A stretch of 41,732 nucleotides of DNA from Rhodobacterales bacterium (GCA_009936995.1 JAACDH010000514.1:1-41732), one strand, 5' to 3'. Shown: positions 20,386-29,667, numbered from the stretch's first letter. A program made the numbers and translations. Notes: a model not told the origin generated them from the letters alone.

Positions 20386-21222
20386 AGCGGTAAACCGACT
20401 TCGATACGCATGCCGCGCCGAAGCATCCGCATGGGAGAACATCTTGTCGACGCCCAGAAGTCTCCCGATCGCTTCGTAGGCACGACGGGGCAAGAGCGCT
20501 GGTAAAATCTTGGAAATCCGCAAGAACCTCGGTACAAAGAGGTCGACTTTACCCGTCTTTAGGGCCAGGACTACGGCGCCGGCGACCTCTTCGGGACGGG
20601 CGGTGGGCGGGAAACGGGGCCGTCCAGTTCCGGCGATTAGCTCGGTGTCGACCAATCCCGGACACACGTACGAAAATCGCAGACCGCGATCCATATATTC
20701 GTGCCGCGTAGCTTCAGTGATGCCAATGACCGCGTGCTTCGACCCCGAGTACACCGCGGCGAAGGGCGTCCCGAGAACACCGGCCACGCTGGCGATGTTT
20801 ACGATGTGTCCAGACGCTCGCCGAACCATGCCGGGCATCACCGCGCGCATGCCATTGAGCACCCCATTCACGTTAATGTCGAGCTGAAGTTGATCCGCCG
20901 CCGGCGCATGTTCGAGCGTCGCTCCCAGGAGCATGATGCCGGCATTGTTCACCAATATCGTCACCGAACCCAGCTGCGCCTCGACCGCGGTGATCGTCTT
21001 AGAGAAGGCATCCGCATCCCGGACGTCGACGGTCCAGGCCGCCACTCGCCCACGCGCCTGTAGGGCGGCCGCAGTCGATTGGGCGAGCTCCCCATCGCGG
21101 TCGAGAATGGCCACCGCGCACCCCTCGTCCAGAAGCGCCTCGACCGTCGCTCGTCCGATGCCACGGGCGCCTCCGGTGACCACCGCGACGCCTCCCCGAA
21201 TCACAAACCGATCCCGTCCCAT
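20377..21222 (-). CDS. Short-chain dehydrogenase/reductase (classical SDR)
   Basis: 281 residues with the classical SDR set: TGGARGIG at 16-23, NNAG at 92-95, S145 in NIASVAG, and Y158/K162 in YSGSK. Asp41 after beta-2 (AILDRDGE) favours NAD(H). The C-terminal 60 residues, with a hydrophobic patch (PRFLRISKILPALLPRRAY), resemble the membrane-associated acyl or sterol-type SDRs, which suggests a lipophilic substrate. It is convergent with the kinase gene, overlapping it by 9 nt, and divergent from the next gene. The specific reaction cannot be read from the sequence. Confidence 0.9.
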   Translation of the reverse strand: MGRDRFVIRGGVAVVTGGARGIGRATVEALLDEGCAVAILDRDGELAQSTAAALQARGRVAAWTVDVRDADAFSKTITAVEAQLGSVTILVNNAGIMLLGATLEHAPAADQLQLDINVNGVLNGMRAVMPGMVRRASGHIVNIASVAGVLGTPFAAVYSGSKHAVIGITEATRHEYMDRGLRFSYVCPGLVDTELIAGTGRPRFPPTARPEEVAGAVVLALKTGKVDLFVPRFLRISKILPALLPRRAYEAIGRLLGVDKMFSHADASARHAYRSRFTASE

Positions 21223-21303
21223 GTTCCGCTCCTTTGACCACCGAGGTGCATTGTGGCATGGCAGGCCCTTGCAGTGCGACCGTCGCTCGCATAGCCATGG
21301 CCC

Positions 21304-22020
21304 ATGGCCACTCCCAAACTGTCTGACGAAGAATATGAACGCATCCGCCCCCGAGGTGGCTGCCTGCTACTGGCAGCACCCCTGTTTGCGGTTCCAGCGG
21401 TCATAATGGCGTATCTGTACCTCTTCTACAGCGGCTATCAAGGCGTCGCCCCGTCTGGAAACACTGTTCAGATGCAGTTTCACAGCTGCGACGAGGCCGG
21501 CCAGATGGTGCTCGCACGGGCCGAAGATATGGGTCTTGGAAACACCATCCTCACCGCTACCGACAATGGTTTTGTCCTCGCCAGCGTGCTGCCCGACCGC
21601 GAGGACGCCGCCGCCGAGATCGCCACGACCTTCGGCAGCGTTGGCCTGTTCGCCCTTCGCGCCGGTGACATCGAGCTCGCCAACCAAGACGACGTCGTCG
21701 ATGCCAGTGTTCGTCTCGACATCACCATGACGCCTTCCACCCTCATCAACCTCAACGAAGAGGCCCGCAAGCGCATCTATAGGCACATCAAAGACGTGCC
21801 GGAGGGAAAGATGGAGGTCTGGCTCGAGGGCGAGATGGTCTGGGACTACGGGAACCAGCGACCCATGATCAACGGCGAGATCGAAGTTCCACCCAGCGCC
21901 GCAGACGACCAGGCCCGCATGAAGCTCGCCGCCCACCGGGCGATCGTCCTCAACAACGGTCCACTACCCTGCGCCATAGAGCTCCAGGGCGTCACCACGG
22001 TTTCTCGTATACGCCCGTAG
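21304..22020 (+). CDS. Single-pass membrane protein with an orphan SecD periplasmic (P1)-like domain
   Basis: 238 residues with one N-terminal membrane segment (about 19-43) and an extracytoplasmic remainder. Its order of motifs follows the SecD P1 head. A segment like LPDREDAAAEIATTFGSVGLF with ALRAGD corresponds to the SecD LPGv.D...Ak..lG..a.LeFR block. Next comes DASVRLD, then a substrate-loop-like stretch with NEEARKRIYRHI and VWLEGEMVW. It closes with INGEIEV and LNNGPLPC, resembling SecD GALPaPl. The SecD transmembrane export domain is absent. This similarity is judged by eye and is remote. No function is assigned; it might be a stand-alone accessory domain for protein export or lipoprotein handling. 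Confidence 0.6.
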   Translation: MATPKLSDEEYERIRPRGGCLLLAAPLFAVPAVIMAYLYLFYSGYQGVAPSGNTVQMQFHSCDEAGQMVLARAEDMGLGNTILTATDNGFVLASVLPDREDAAAEIATTFGSVGLFALRAGDIELANQDDVVDASVRLDITMTPSTLINLNEEARKRIYRHIKDVPEGKMEVWLEGEMVWDYGNQRPMINGEIEVPPSAADDQARMKLAAHRAIVLNNGPLPCAIELQGVTTVSRIRP

Positions 22021-22059
22021 TTTCCGGCTATGATGCGCCAACCCACCGGAGAGTCCTCC

Positions 22060-22673
22060 ATGCGCATCGCCCTCATTGTTCCCTTGGCGCTCGCCCTCAT
22101 CGCCTGCGGAGACAAAGACTCCGGCCCCACCGCTGACCCACGTCCAGCACCACCACGGGGTCAAACACTACGAGTACCACCACCACCCGTACCTCTACGA
22201 CGGGAACCACCACCGAGACCACGGGAACGGGCACGGCGACCGGTTCGGGTACAGGCACAACCGGCACAGGGGGCACCACCCCAACCGGCACGCGAAATGG
22301 CACCTACATTGGCAGCATCACCGTCACCATCGAAGACATCGGCTTTATCGTCAACACCGACACCTGCGCGGCTCCCCTCACTATCGAACTCGACGAAGCC
22401 CTCGTTCCGCAATTGACCAGCCTCCAAGCAAGCTGCACCATGACCGGTTCACTCAGCGGCCAGACGGTAGAGATGAGTCTCCAAGGCGACCTGCTCAACC
22501 CCACCGCGTTCGGCGACGTGAATATCAGCGTCGGCGCCATCAGCCCCACGGACACCTGGAACGGCACCTTCGTCACCCTAGACACCCTAGAAGGTCGTTT
22601 TGAAGGCGACGAAATGATGCCTGGCGGCACCGCTGGCACCACCTGGGACGCGACGTTCACAGCCACGCGATAG
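22060..22673 (+). pseudogene. Thr/Gly-rich lipoprotein, frameshifted after the lipobox region
   Basis: The ATG at 22060 begins a lipoprotein signal (MRIALIVPLALALIAC, lipidated Cys at residue 16) followed by GDKDSGPTAD. That frame then runs into a Pro/Arg-rich nonsense translation. From 22140 a different frame gives the expected continuation: a Thr/Ser/Gly linker (TSSTTTGSNTTSTTTT...), then NGTYIGSITVTIED and a beta-rich domain to the TAG at 22671, including CTMTGSLSGQTVEMSL. Adding one C to the CCC run at 22137-22139 would join the two parts exactly. Possible explanations are a one-base deletion in the genome, a sequencing error or programmed slippage; the run is short for a phase-variable tract. 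The domain resembles secreted proteins of unknown function. The gene is convergent with another Thr/Gly-rich lipoprotein. Confidence 0.7.
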
Positions 22674-22780
22674 TCCGCCCTCACGCATCCCATCGTTCTT
22701 TTCGCGCCGACGACCACGAGCTGTCTCCATCCATCGCGGCGCCACAGCCGGACCATCGTCTGACGGCCTCCAAGGTGCCG

Positions 22781-23434
22781 TTAGATGGGCGCGCAGCCGA
22801 GCGCGCCGTAGTAGCTGACGTCGTGGCCCCAAACGTAGCAGTCCGACCCGTGGGTGACCATATAGGTGAGGTTCATGCCTGGCCAGAACAGGGTGGTGGA
22901 GCCCTCGACGATGGCGGTCAGGTCGGACTCTTGGTCGAGGGTCAAGCTGGTACCTGACACTGGGTGACAGTACTGCCAGCTGCCCGTTCCAACGTAACAA
23001 TCCTCGCCGTACCAGCCCACGGCACCGGCCTCGGTCTCGGCCATGGCGAACTCCCAACCAATGCGTCCTTGGGGGTCGGTGATGGTGACGTCGACGCTAC
23101 CAGATGGTGAGCTACCGAACCAGCTGACGGCCACCAAGGGAGGCGCGGACGTGCCTGTCCCCGACGTACCCGTTCCCGTAGCGGTGGTCCCCGACGTACC
23201 CGTTCCCGTAGCGGTGGTGCCCGACGTGCCTGTCGCGGTGGTACCCGACGTACCCGTTCCCGTCGCGGTGGTGCCCGCCGTGCCTGTCGTGGTGGTGCCC
23301 GACGTGCCTGTCGCGGTGCTGGACTGCGTGTTTGGCGCGGACGTGTCGCCGGTGGTGTCGACGAGGTTGGTTCCGACCCCCTTGCCGTCGCAAGCGCCGA
23401 GGAGAAGGGTGGCTAAGATAGTCATTGAACGCAC
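22781..23434 (-). CDS. Lipoprotein with Thr/Gly tandem-repeat linker
   Basis: 217 residues from the GTG at 23434, chosen because it gives the signal MRSMTILATLLLGAC with a basic residue and a lipobox, lipidated at Cys15. The longer open frame upstream adds nothing signal-like. Residues about 40-96 are a low-complexity linker built from variants of TGTGTSGTTA. The C-terminal domain (about 100-217) is small, Cys-containing (CYVGTGSWQYC, DCYVWG) and Trp/Tyr-rich, with a DVTITDPQG start, and is probably beta-rich and surface exposed. No family is recognised. It shares its linker style with the frameshifted lipoprotein to its left. Confidence 0.8.
   Translation of the reverse strand: MRSMTILATLLLGACDGKGVGTNLVDTTGDTSAPNTQSSTATGTSGTTTTGTAGTTATGTGTSGTTATGTSGTTATGTGTSGTTATGTGTSGTGTSAPPLVAVSWFGSSPSGSVDVTITDPQGRIGWEFAMAETEAGAVGWYGEDCYVGTGSWQYCHPVSGTSLTLDQESDLTAIVEGSTTLFWPGMNLTYMVTHGSDCYVWGHDVSYYGALGCAPI
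23147..23317 (-). repeat. Imperfect tandem repeat encoding Thr/Gly linker
   Basis: About 170 bp inside the lipoprotein gene consist of imperfect repeats of roughly 30 bp and shorter sub-units. On the plus strand the recurring blocks are CCCGACGTACCCGTTCCCGT and AGCGGTGGT, with 1-3 base variants. Copies remain in frame, so unit gain or loss would change linker length without breaking the protein. Confidence 0.8.
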
Positions 23435-23724
23435 GATATCGCTCCACGCAGGATGAGTCTGGGCCATGGATAACCGATGCGGAGCGCCGGCGTTGTCAAG
23501 CACTACGCCAGACACCGACACACCGGGATCGAGGGGCACCGTCACCTGCCCTGAATTCGGGAGCAGCGCCTAGGCAATCCCGGTGCGAAACACCGAACCA
23601 TACCCCCTGCTCTGACGCGCGCCACTCGCTCACAAAAGAACCAGGTGGCGCACTCAAATATTGGACAACCTCGGCCAACAATAGAGCCAGGGCAAGCGCA
23701 AGGGGCCCGTTCCGACGTTGCTGG

Positions 23725-23979
23725 TTATTGAAGCTTGAGTACCACCTGCTCCACCTTGTTTCCAGGCCGGGGCAGACCGATCTGCACAAAGGTGCCCCGG
23801 TGGTCCGACTGACAGCGAACCAGCGGACTCTCCACCCCACGAGCCCGAAGCACGTCGATGCAAGCGCGCTGAACCCGCGTAGCTAGGGCTGCGCTGGGAG
23901 AGTCACCGCGGATGGCGTCTAGACAGGCAATCTCCAGGTCGTCCAGGAGGTCGGGGTCTTCGGGATCAAGGTCTTTCAT
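23725..23979 (-). CDS. Small conserved-looking protein downstream of ydbT (unknown function)
   Basis: 84 residues from the ATG at 23979, which overlaps the ydbT-like stop codon as ATGA; this coupling supports the start over the longer frame. It begins with an acidic stretch (MKDLDPEDPDLLDD), then an amphipathic helix (IACLDAIRGD), and a small alpha/beta part ending VEQVVLKLQ, with two Cys. It has no signal peptide or membrane segment. It is probably the last gene of the kinase B/kinase A/ydbS/ydbT operon. No family recognised. Confidence 0.65.
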   Translation of the reverse strand: MKDLDPEDPDLLDDLEIACLDAIRGDSPSAALATRVQRACIDVLRARGVESPLVRCQSDHRGTFVQIGLPRPGNKVEQVVLKLQ

Positions 23980-25406
23980 GGGGCCTCTCTCACGGGGTCC
24001 AGCAGCATCGTCTGCACACCTAGGGCCCTGTCCCAATCGATAATCGGTAACGCCACCATTGACCCGGCCGCTCGAACACCCACCAATCCCAGTCCATAAC
24101 CACGCAGCAAGGGCCCCTGGCTAACCACCAAGGACTGGATCTTGCGCCGATCCATGATCTGGGTGACCCGATTGAGCCACCCATGACGGATAACCACCAC
24201 GTGTTCAGTGATCAGCCAGCCCTGATGCCGGTGATCTTGCCACGTAAGGTACAGAAACAGCGGTATCGCCAAGAAGCCCACCGCGCCGCTGATGCCGAAC
24301 CAACCCATGAGCGCCGCTCCCACAAACAGCCCTTGGAAGGTGACCCGAATGGCGCTGCGCACCAGCGCCTTGGGATGGGGAAGCTGCCAATCCGCCTGGT
24401 CGAGCTCGATGTCTATGGCGGGGAGGGCCTCCCGCAACACGCTGGCGAAGGCCGCACGCGACACGACAGGCACCATGGCCTCGGCATGCGCTACACCACT
24501 TCCCTCGACTCGGCCGGCTGCCGTCTCGATGTGCATGGAGCCGAATCCGGCGAGCCGACGCAACAACGGCTCGGTGATGGTGACTTGCTGAACCTTAGAC
24601 AGCGGCAACTCGACCTGTCGAGTGGTAAACAACCCCTCGGTGGCCACGAGTGCGCCGGGCCGCTTCATCAGCTTGAAACGATAATGTCGAAGAATTGCCG
24701 CGGAGATGCCAAGGAACCAGCTTCCGGTCGCGGCGCCGACAACCAAGGCGACGGCACCGACGGTACCCAGCAAGTCGCCTAAGCTCGCGAGCCGCTCGGG
24801 GTCGGAATACTGCAGATACTCGACGCCTACACCGAACATCACCGCCATGGCTCCAGCCCGCCCGGCCGTGACGCCAAAGCGCAGCAGATCGGTGAACCCG
24901 TTGGCCACCACCACCGGCAAAGATTCTTCGGCTTCCTGGGTGGGACGCGCCTTTCCAAGCTGCTCGATCAGCGCACTGGCATCTTCGACGGAGAGCGCCG
25001 ACAGCAGCCCTTCGACCTCGGTACCCGACGCCGTCTCGATGCGAAGTTCGACCAAACCGGCCACGCGATGGAAGATATTCCGGACCATCTCGACATTCTG
25101 GATGCGATCGGGAGACACCACCCTCACCTGCTTTTGCAGCAGCCCAGTGCGAATCTCTAACCGGCCATCGTGCACGCGATAACGAAGGGTTGCCCAATGA
25201 ATGAACGTACTCCATGCGGCCATTCCAAAGAACAGAAACACGAAGGAGAGGTCGCCGAGATTCAGCCCGCCCGCGCCACCGCCAAACGCCACAGCCAGCA
25301 TGAACGGCCACAGCGAACGCACCAGACTGTAGGCTCGCGGCACCAAGTTGACGGCCATCGAGCCGGAGTGTAGCCGCTTCCAAGGGGCCTCAAACGCCGT
25401 CGTCAC
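23976..25406 (-). CDS. YdbT-like membrane protein with three bacterial PH (bPH2/DUF304) domains
   Basis: 476 residues from a GTG at 25406 that overlaps the end of the ydbS-like gene by 17 nt. The longer frame to 25475 lies entirely within ydbS and is not preferred. Three bPH2 units each follow paired membrane segments. Typical blocks are RYRVHDGRLEIRTGLLQKQVRVV with PDRIQNVEM, RFKLMKRPGALVATEGLFTTRQ with LPLSKVQQVTI, and TEHVVVIRHGWLNRVTQIM with RRKIQSLVV. Proteins of this type occur as YdbS/YdbT pairs. In Bacillus such a pair has been linked to resistance against bacteriocin-like peptides, but the biochemical role is open. Here the pair is encoded directly behind two large kinases. Confidence 0.88.
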   Translation of the reverse strand: MTTAFEAPWKRLHSGSMAVNLVPRAYSLVRSLWPFMLAVAFGGGAGGLNLGDLSFVFLFFGMAAWSTFIHWATLRYRVHDGRLEIRTGLLQKQVRVVSPDRIQNVEMVRNIFHRVAGLVELRIETASGTEVEGLLSALSVEDASALIEQLGKARPTQEAEESLPVVVANGFTDLLRFGVTAGRAGAMAVMFGVGVEYLQYSDPERLASLGDLLGTVGAVALVVGAATGSWFLGISAAILRHYRFKLMKRPGALVATEGLFTTRQVELPLSKVQQVTITEPLLRRLAGFGSMHIETAAGRVEGSGVAHAEAMVPVVSRAAFASVLREALPAIDIELDQADWQLPHPKALVRSAIRVTFQGLFVGAALMGWFGISGAVGFLAIPLFLYLTWQDHRHQGWLITEHVVVIRHGWLNRVTQIMDRRKIQSLVVSQGPLLRGYGLGLVGVRAAGSMVALPIIDWDRALGVQTMLLDPVREAP

Positions 25407-25866
25407 CGCCCACCTCGACAAGCTCATCGCGCAAGGCCTCGGCCACATCGAAGGCCAGCCCCGGGATGACGCCATCTGAACCTACACCGCTGGCAGTGTG
25501 CACCTGCAGCCTGGCCAAGCCCATCCACTGCTCAAGTGGCCCTTGGCGGGTATCGACGTGCTGAATTCGGTTGGTTGGAATGGCCACCACGCTGCGAATG
25601 AGCACGCCTCGCGCCACGATCAGCTCGCTCTCGGTGAGCGTGTACCCGTATCGAGCGAACACCAGCGCTGGAAACCATACGGCCATCAGGAACATCAGGA
25701 ACAACCACGCCAACGCGATCATTGGCGCGTACACCCCGCTCCAGAAAATCGAACCCGCGACCGCGCCACCGATACACACCGGCACCCAAAACAGCACCAG
25801 ACGAGTGGACGACTGCAAGTAGAACAGCAACCGCGCGCGAGGATCAAGACGAATCAATTCGGTCAT
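25390..25866 (-). CDS. YdbS-like membrane protein with one bacterial PH (bPH2/DUF304) domain
   Basis: 158 residues: two membrane segments (about 22-42 and 46-68) followed by one bPH2 domain with ARYGYTLTESELIVARGVL, PTNRIQHVDTRQGPLE and LQVHTASG, the standard YdbS layout. The ATG is 2 nt after the TAG of kinase A, so translation is likely coupled. It overlaps the ydbT-like gene by 17 nt. It probably forms a membrane complex with YdbT. Confidence 0.9.
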   Translation of the reverse strand: MTELIRLDPRARLLFYLQSSTRLVLFWVPVCIGGAVAGSIFWSGVYAPMIALAWLFLMFLMAVWFPALVFARYGYTLTESELIVARGVLIRSVVAIPTNRIQHVDTRQGPLEQWMGLARLQVHTASGVGSDGVIPGLAFDVAEALRDELVEVGGDDGV

Positions 25867-25868
25867 TT

Positions 25869-28800
25869 CTACGTTGTCCGGCGCATTTCGCGAGACCAGG
25901 GATGCAGCCGGAGCGCAGCGCGGTCAGTGTCGTTGAGGCCTTTCGAGATTTGGGTCAGCAATCGGACAGTCTCCAGGGTGTATTCACTCTTATCACAGCC
26001 ATTTGCGTCGGCATATCGGGCCTGAGCGAGCGCGCGTTCGACGTGCACAACCACACAGGGTTGGTGTTCCATATAGTCGCTTACAGGCGAGAATATGGAC
26101 ACGGGGTCGACGGCATGACCCATGGCGCGGGCCTGTGCCATGCAGGCCATGGCGGTGGCTGGCACATGACCCGAGCGCTTGAGGCCAGCGACGGCATGGA
26201 GACAGGCGGCGAGCGCACCGTCATGGTCGCCCAGACCCCACAGCGTTTCGCCGAGGAGCGCATGGCTCAGATAGGCGATGATTCCCAAGCCAGCACTCTG
26301 GGCCCGGTCACGGACGAACTGGAGCCGGCGTTGGGCATCTGAGAACTGCCCCGAGGCGAGTAAAATACGACCCCACACCAGGTCGGACTCGAGGCGGAGA
26401 TCGAGGTGCTCGCCCTTGCGTAGGGTAGCCGCAAGCTCGTCGACGCACTCTTGGGCACGCCCCAAGCGACAGACGTCGACCTCGGCCCAAGCGGTAGAGA
26501 GCAACATGCGGACATACAAGGACGGCGACTCGCTCTGACGCATGTTGGGTGTTTGTCGGTACAGGACTTCTAGCACTTCGCTAAATCGCCCCTGCTCGCG
26601 GAGGGCGCTGGCCCAAACGGGAACGACCATTGACAGCCCGCGCATGTCGCCCACTTGGTCGAACACGCCGATGGCGGCCACCGAGATGCCCTCGGACTCG
26701 ACCAACTTCCCCCGGGCGAACTGCCAGCCGGAAACACCCACATCTGCGTGGGCCCGAACCACCTCAACGCCCACTGTTACGGCGATACGCCGAGCCCGAC
26801 CATGCCACGTGGCGGCGGCGGCGATATGACCGGCGGCGCGATTAGACCACCCAAGCAGGCCGGCCACATTGGCCCCAAGGGCGCTCGGCTGACCGTGCTC
26901 GATGAGGTACCAAGCCTTCATCAGGTGATCACGAAAGTTGGGATAGTGCCCAATGACCCGCTGAATACGCGCCCGCAGCAGATGAATCTCGGCTCGGAAG
27001 TGGTCGGGCTCGTCATGCCCCAATTGGGTGGCATTAGCGAGGGACTTGCTGGTGTTAGGGTCGGTGGGCCGCGCCATCAACAAGGCAGCCACATGCAGCA
27101 GGAACAACCTGGATTTATCGCCTTTGCTAATGGGCGCTTGCAGAACGTGCGGCATGACCTCATCAAGCACCTGAAGCGCTGATTCCGGGGCGTTCTTAGA
27201 CAAGTGGTGCAGGCCCCAATCGGCGGCACCGTGCATGGCCTCTTCGTACCAACCCACCTGCATAAGCAGCCGAATTTGTGCAGCAAACGCCGGTTCTTCG
27301 GCTACCTGCTCGATCAGTCGACGCTCGAGTACCCGGCGGCGGCAGAGGTGCATCTGGTCTTTGACCACTTTTTCGGCGATGACATGACGCCACCGGGCGT
27401 GGACCGCGCCTTCGTCGTGATAGACCGCGATCCAACCTTCGCGCTGGAGATCGTCGAGGGCGGGCGTGAGCTCGATCACACGGCACTGGAGCGCGCCAGC
27501 AAGCACCTGCGCCGAGGACTGCCCATCGAGCAGTGATAGCGCTTCGAGCACCCGGCGACGATCGGCAGGCAAGCTGGCCAAGGAGTCCTTCACTCGCTGG
27601 CGGGCCCGCTTTGGAATCGGAATATCGAGGTCTTGGCGGGCCCATTCCAAACGGTTGGCGTCGCGGCCCTGCACCCGAAGAATGCCCTGGTCCACCATGC
27701 CGCGGACCACGGCTTCGACGTACTCGGGGAGGCCGCCGGACGCTTCGTAGATACGACGAGCAACCACACCTGGGGGCGGACGTCGGTTGAGCAGAGAGCC
27801 CACCAATAGCGCAACGTGCCGTGGACTCAAGGGCGGCAGGTGAACCCGCAGCGCGTCGCCCATCCGTCTGCGAGCGGGGGAATCCGGGTCGTCGGCGCGC
27901 TCGACACAATCGGCGGCAATAACCACCCGGGTTTCGCGCGATCGAATGTGCTTGCGGAGCCGAATCAGCGCCTCCATGCCCAAGGGGCCGGCGTGATGCA
28001 GCCCGCGAACAACCAGCAAGATGGGTTCGCCGTCGGCGGCGGCTCTCTGAGCAAACAAGACATCGGCGGCGCGAACCAGGGCCGAGATGCGGTCGGAGGC
28101 GGACTGCGCCGTGACCCGACTCACTTGGGCCAACGCAGTTTTTGCCGCGCGAACTTCGATAGAACCGCTCCCCTCGAAGGACCGCGAGAGCTCGCCCAGC
28201 AACCCCGCTAGACCATCGAGGGGATCGCCATCACGGTGAAAGAACCAACTGAAGACCCGCCAATTGCGCTTGCGTACGTCGGTTTCAACCGCGTTGATCA
28301 CCTTCTGTCGACCACTGCCCTGAAGCCCGACAATGAACACACTGGCACCGGGCTCGGGGCCGGTCGAGGTGGGACCGTCGAGGAAGCGCCACAGTTGAGC
28401 GATCTGCTCTTCACGACCCACCAATGAACCCTTGGACAAGTTGACGTCGAGGGTTCCGGGCAGCACCAGGGGATGGCCGGCCACGGCTTCGAGGGCTTTT
28501 GCAACATCGGCACCACTTTGGGGGCGGTTCTCGGGCTTTTTCTCGAGTAACGCAAGGATGATGTCTTCCAGACCCAGGGGCAGCGATTTTGTCAATTCGC
28601 GGGGTGGACGGGGAATCTCTTTGACATGCTGTCGCGCCAGGGCATGTAGCTCTTTCGCGTTAAACGGGCGCTTTCCCGTCGCCATGCGGTACAGAAGCAC
28701 CCCTAGGCTGTACAGGTCGGACCGACTATCGGCCGGCTTCTGGGTGAGCTGCTCGGGCGATGCATACGCAAACGTGCCGATGAACTCGCCTTCTCGGGTG

Positions 28801-29300
28801 ATATCTTCGACGGCATCGGACACGCGAGCGGTACCAAAGTCGATGAGCTTGACCCGGCCATCGGGCAAAACGAGTACGTTGGCCGACTTGAGATCGCGAT
28901 GCACCAAGCCGCGGCGATGAATGTGGTCGATGGCCAACGCTAAGTCGTGCGCCGTGCGGATCACCTCGGCAGTTCGACGCGCCGTGCCCGCCGTGCCGCA
29001 GCGCTTGGCGTACGCTTGGATGGGCGTACCGTCGACCAATTCCATGGTCAACCACGGCAATTTCCCGAACATACCGTAGTGAAATACCCGGACAATATTG
29101 GGGTGATTCAGGCGAATCATCGCCTCGTATTCACGATTAAAGCGGGGAAGAGCACCGCCAGTCTCGAGCAGGAACTTGAGCGCTAGATGCTCGCCACTCG
29201 CCAGGTCCTCGACCTCATACACCTCGGCCATGCCGCCCCGCGCAATGGGTCGGAGCAGCCCGTAGGGCCCGATTTGTTCTGGCAGCGCAGCGTTCGTCAT
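25869..29300 (-). CDS. Kinase A: Ser/Thr kinase with degenerate STAND ATPase and TPR-like C-terminus
   Basis: 1143 residues. The kinase domain (about 11-275) is complete and should be active: ARGGMAEVY loop, K42, HRDLKSAN at 134-141, DFG at 154-156 and SPEQ at 181-184. A STAND/AAA-like region follows (about 290-700). Its P-loop is GLQGSGRQ (325-332), lacking the Lys and the Ser/Thr, and its Walker B is LLVVRGLHHAG with Arg-Gly for the acidic pair, so ATP hydrolysis is unlikely. The last 440 residues are TPR-like helical repeats and end with LNDTDRAALRLHPWSR, a block shared with kinase B. It is a soluble signalling protein, positioned 25 nt after kinase B and 2 nt before ydbS. Confidence 0.92.
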   Translation of the reverse strand: MTNAALPEQIGPYGLLRPIARGGMAEVYEVEDLASGEHLALKFLLETGGALPRFNREYEAMIRLNHPNIVRVFHYGMFGKLPWLTMELVDGTPIQAYAKRCGTAGTARRTAEVIRTAHDLALAIDHIHRRGLVHRDLKSANVLVLPDGRVKLIDFGTARVSDAVEDITREGEFIGTFAYASPEQLTQKPADSRSDLYSLGVLLYRMATGKRPFNAKELHALARQHVKEIPRPPRELTKSLPLGLEDIILALLEKKPENRPQSGADVAKALEAVAGHPLVLPGTLDVNLSKGSLVGREEQIAQLWRFLDGPTSTGPEPGASVFIVGLQGSGRQKVINAVETDVRKRNWRVFSWFFHRDGDPLDGLAGLLGELSRSFEGSGSIEVRAAKTALAQVSRVTAQSASDRISALVRAADVLFAQRAAADGEPILLVVRGLHHAGPLGMEALIRLRKHIRSRETRVVIAADCVERADDPDSPARRRMGDALRVHLPPLSPRHVALLVGSLLNRRPPPGVVARRIYEASGGLPEYVEAVVRGMVDQGILRVQGRDANRLEWARQDLDIPIPKRARQRVKDSLASLPADRRRVLEALSLLDGQSSAQVLAGALQCRVIELTPALDDLQREGWIAVYHDEGAVHARWRHVIAEKVVKDQMHLCRRRVLERRLIEQVAEEPAFAAQIRLLMQVGWYEEAMHGAADWGLHHLSKNAPESALQVLDEVMPHVLQAPISKGDKSRLFLLHVAALLMARPTDPNTSKSLANATQLGHDEPDHFRAEIHLLRARIQRVIGHYPNFRDHLMKAWYLIEHGQPSALGANVAGLLGWSNRAAGHIAAAATWHGRARRIAVTVGVEVVRAHADVGVSGWQFARGKLVESEGISVAAIGVFDQVGDMRGLSMVVPVWASALREQGRFSEVLEVLYRQTPNMRQSESPSLYVRMLLSTAWAEVDVCRLGRAQECVDELAATLRKGEHLDLRLESDLVWGRILLASGQFSDAQRRLQFVRDRAQSAGLGIIAYLSHALLGETLWGLGDHDGALAACLHAVAGLKRSGHVPATAMACMAQARAMGHAVDPVSIFSPVSDYMEHQPCVVVHVERALAQARYADANGCDKSEYTLETVRLLTQISKGLNDTDRAALRLHPWSREMRRTT

Positions 29301-29325
29301 CAGCGAACCGATAACCTAATCAAGT

Positions 29326-29667
29326 TCATCGGAGTCCCCTGCGAATTCGTCGCGACCAACTGTGTACACGCAAAGCTGCCCGGTCGGTGTCGTTCAATCC
29401 GGTGGCCAACCGATTCATCACCATCGCCGCTTCTCGGTAGGCCTGCTTGCTGCCTTGTCGGTCGCCGCGACGGCGCGCGCGGACGCCAATGGTCAGCAAT
29501 CGCTCGAGGGCCAAGGCCGGTGGAGGACCGTCGTCGAGCCAGCGTCGAACCGGCCGAAACAGCAGATCAACGCCGTAGTCGCGCGACAGGGCTCGCGCCC
29601 GAGAGATGCAGGCATCGGCCAACGCCGTTTGGACCCCAAGACCCATCAACCCCAGCACCGCCGACTA
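29326..29667 (-). pseudogene. Kinase B C-terminal segment beyond an in-frame TAG
   Basis: Directly in frame with kinase B, starting at its TAG (29667-29665), the reading frame continues about 113 codons to a TGA. It aligns with the end of kinase A without a gap around the stop (GDHDGALAACLHAV in A; GDRVGAADLY, stop, SAV in B). It ends with LNDTDRAALRVHSWSR, nearly identical to the kinase A terminus. The stop corresponds to a Leu in kinase A. This is the natural C-terminus of kinase B, separated by one nonsense codon. Independent translation from a GTG at 29658 is possible but has no clear ribosome binding site. Confidence 0.75.

Noticed and set aside
22076-22603. Plus-strand frame encoding a strikingly His-rich protein
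   Set aside because: It is the shifted reading of the Thr-rich (ACC) linker and the lipoprotein domain; there is no ribosome binding site and the correct frames are identified.
23043-23456. Plus-strand frame with repeated Val-Pro-Asp motifs
   Set aside because: Antisense reading of the Thr/Gly repeats in the lipoprotein gene on the other strand.
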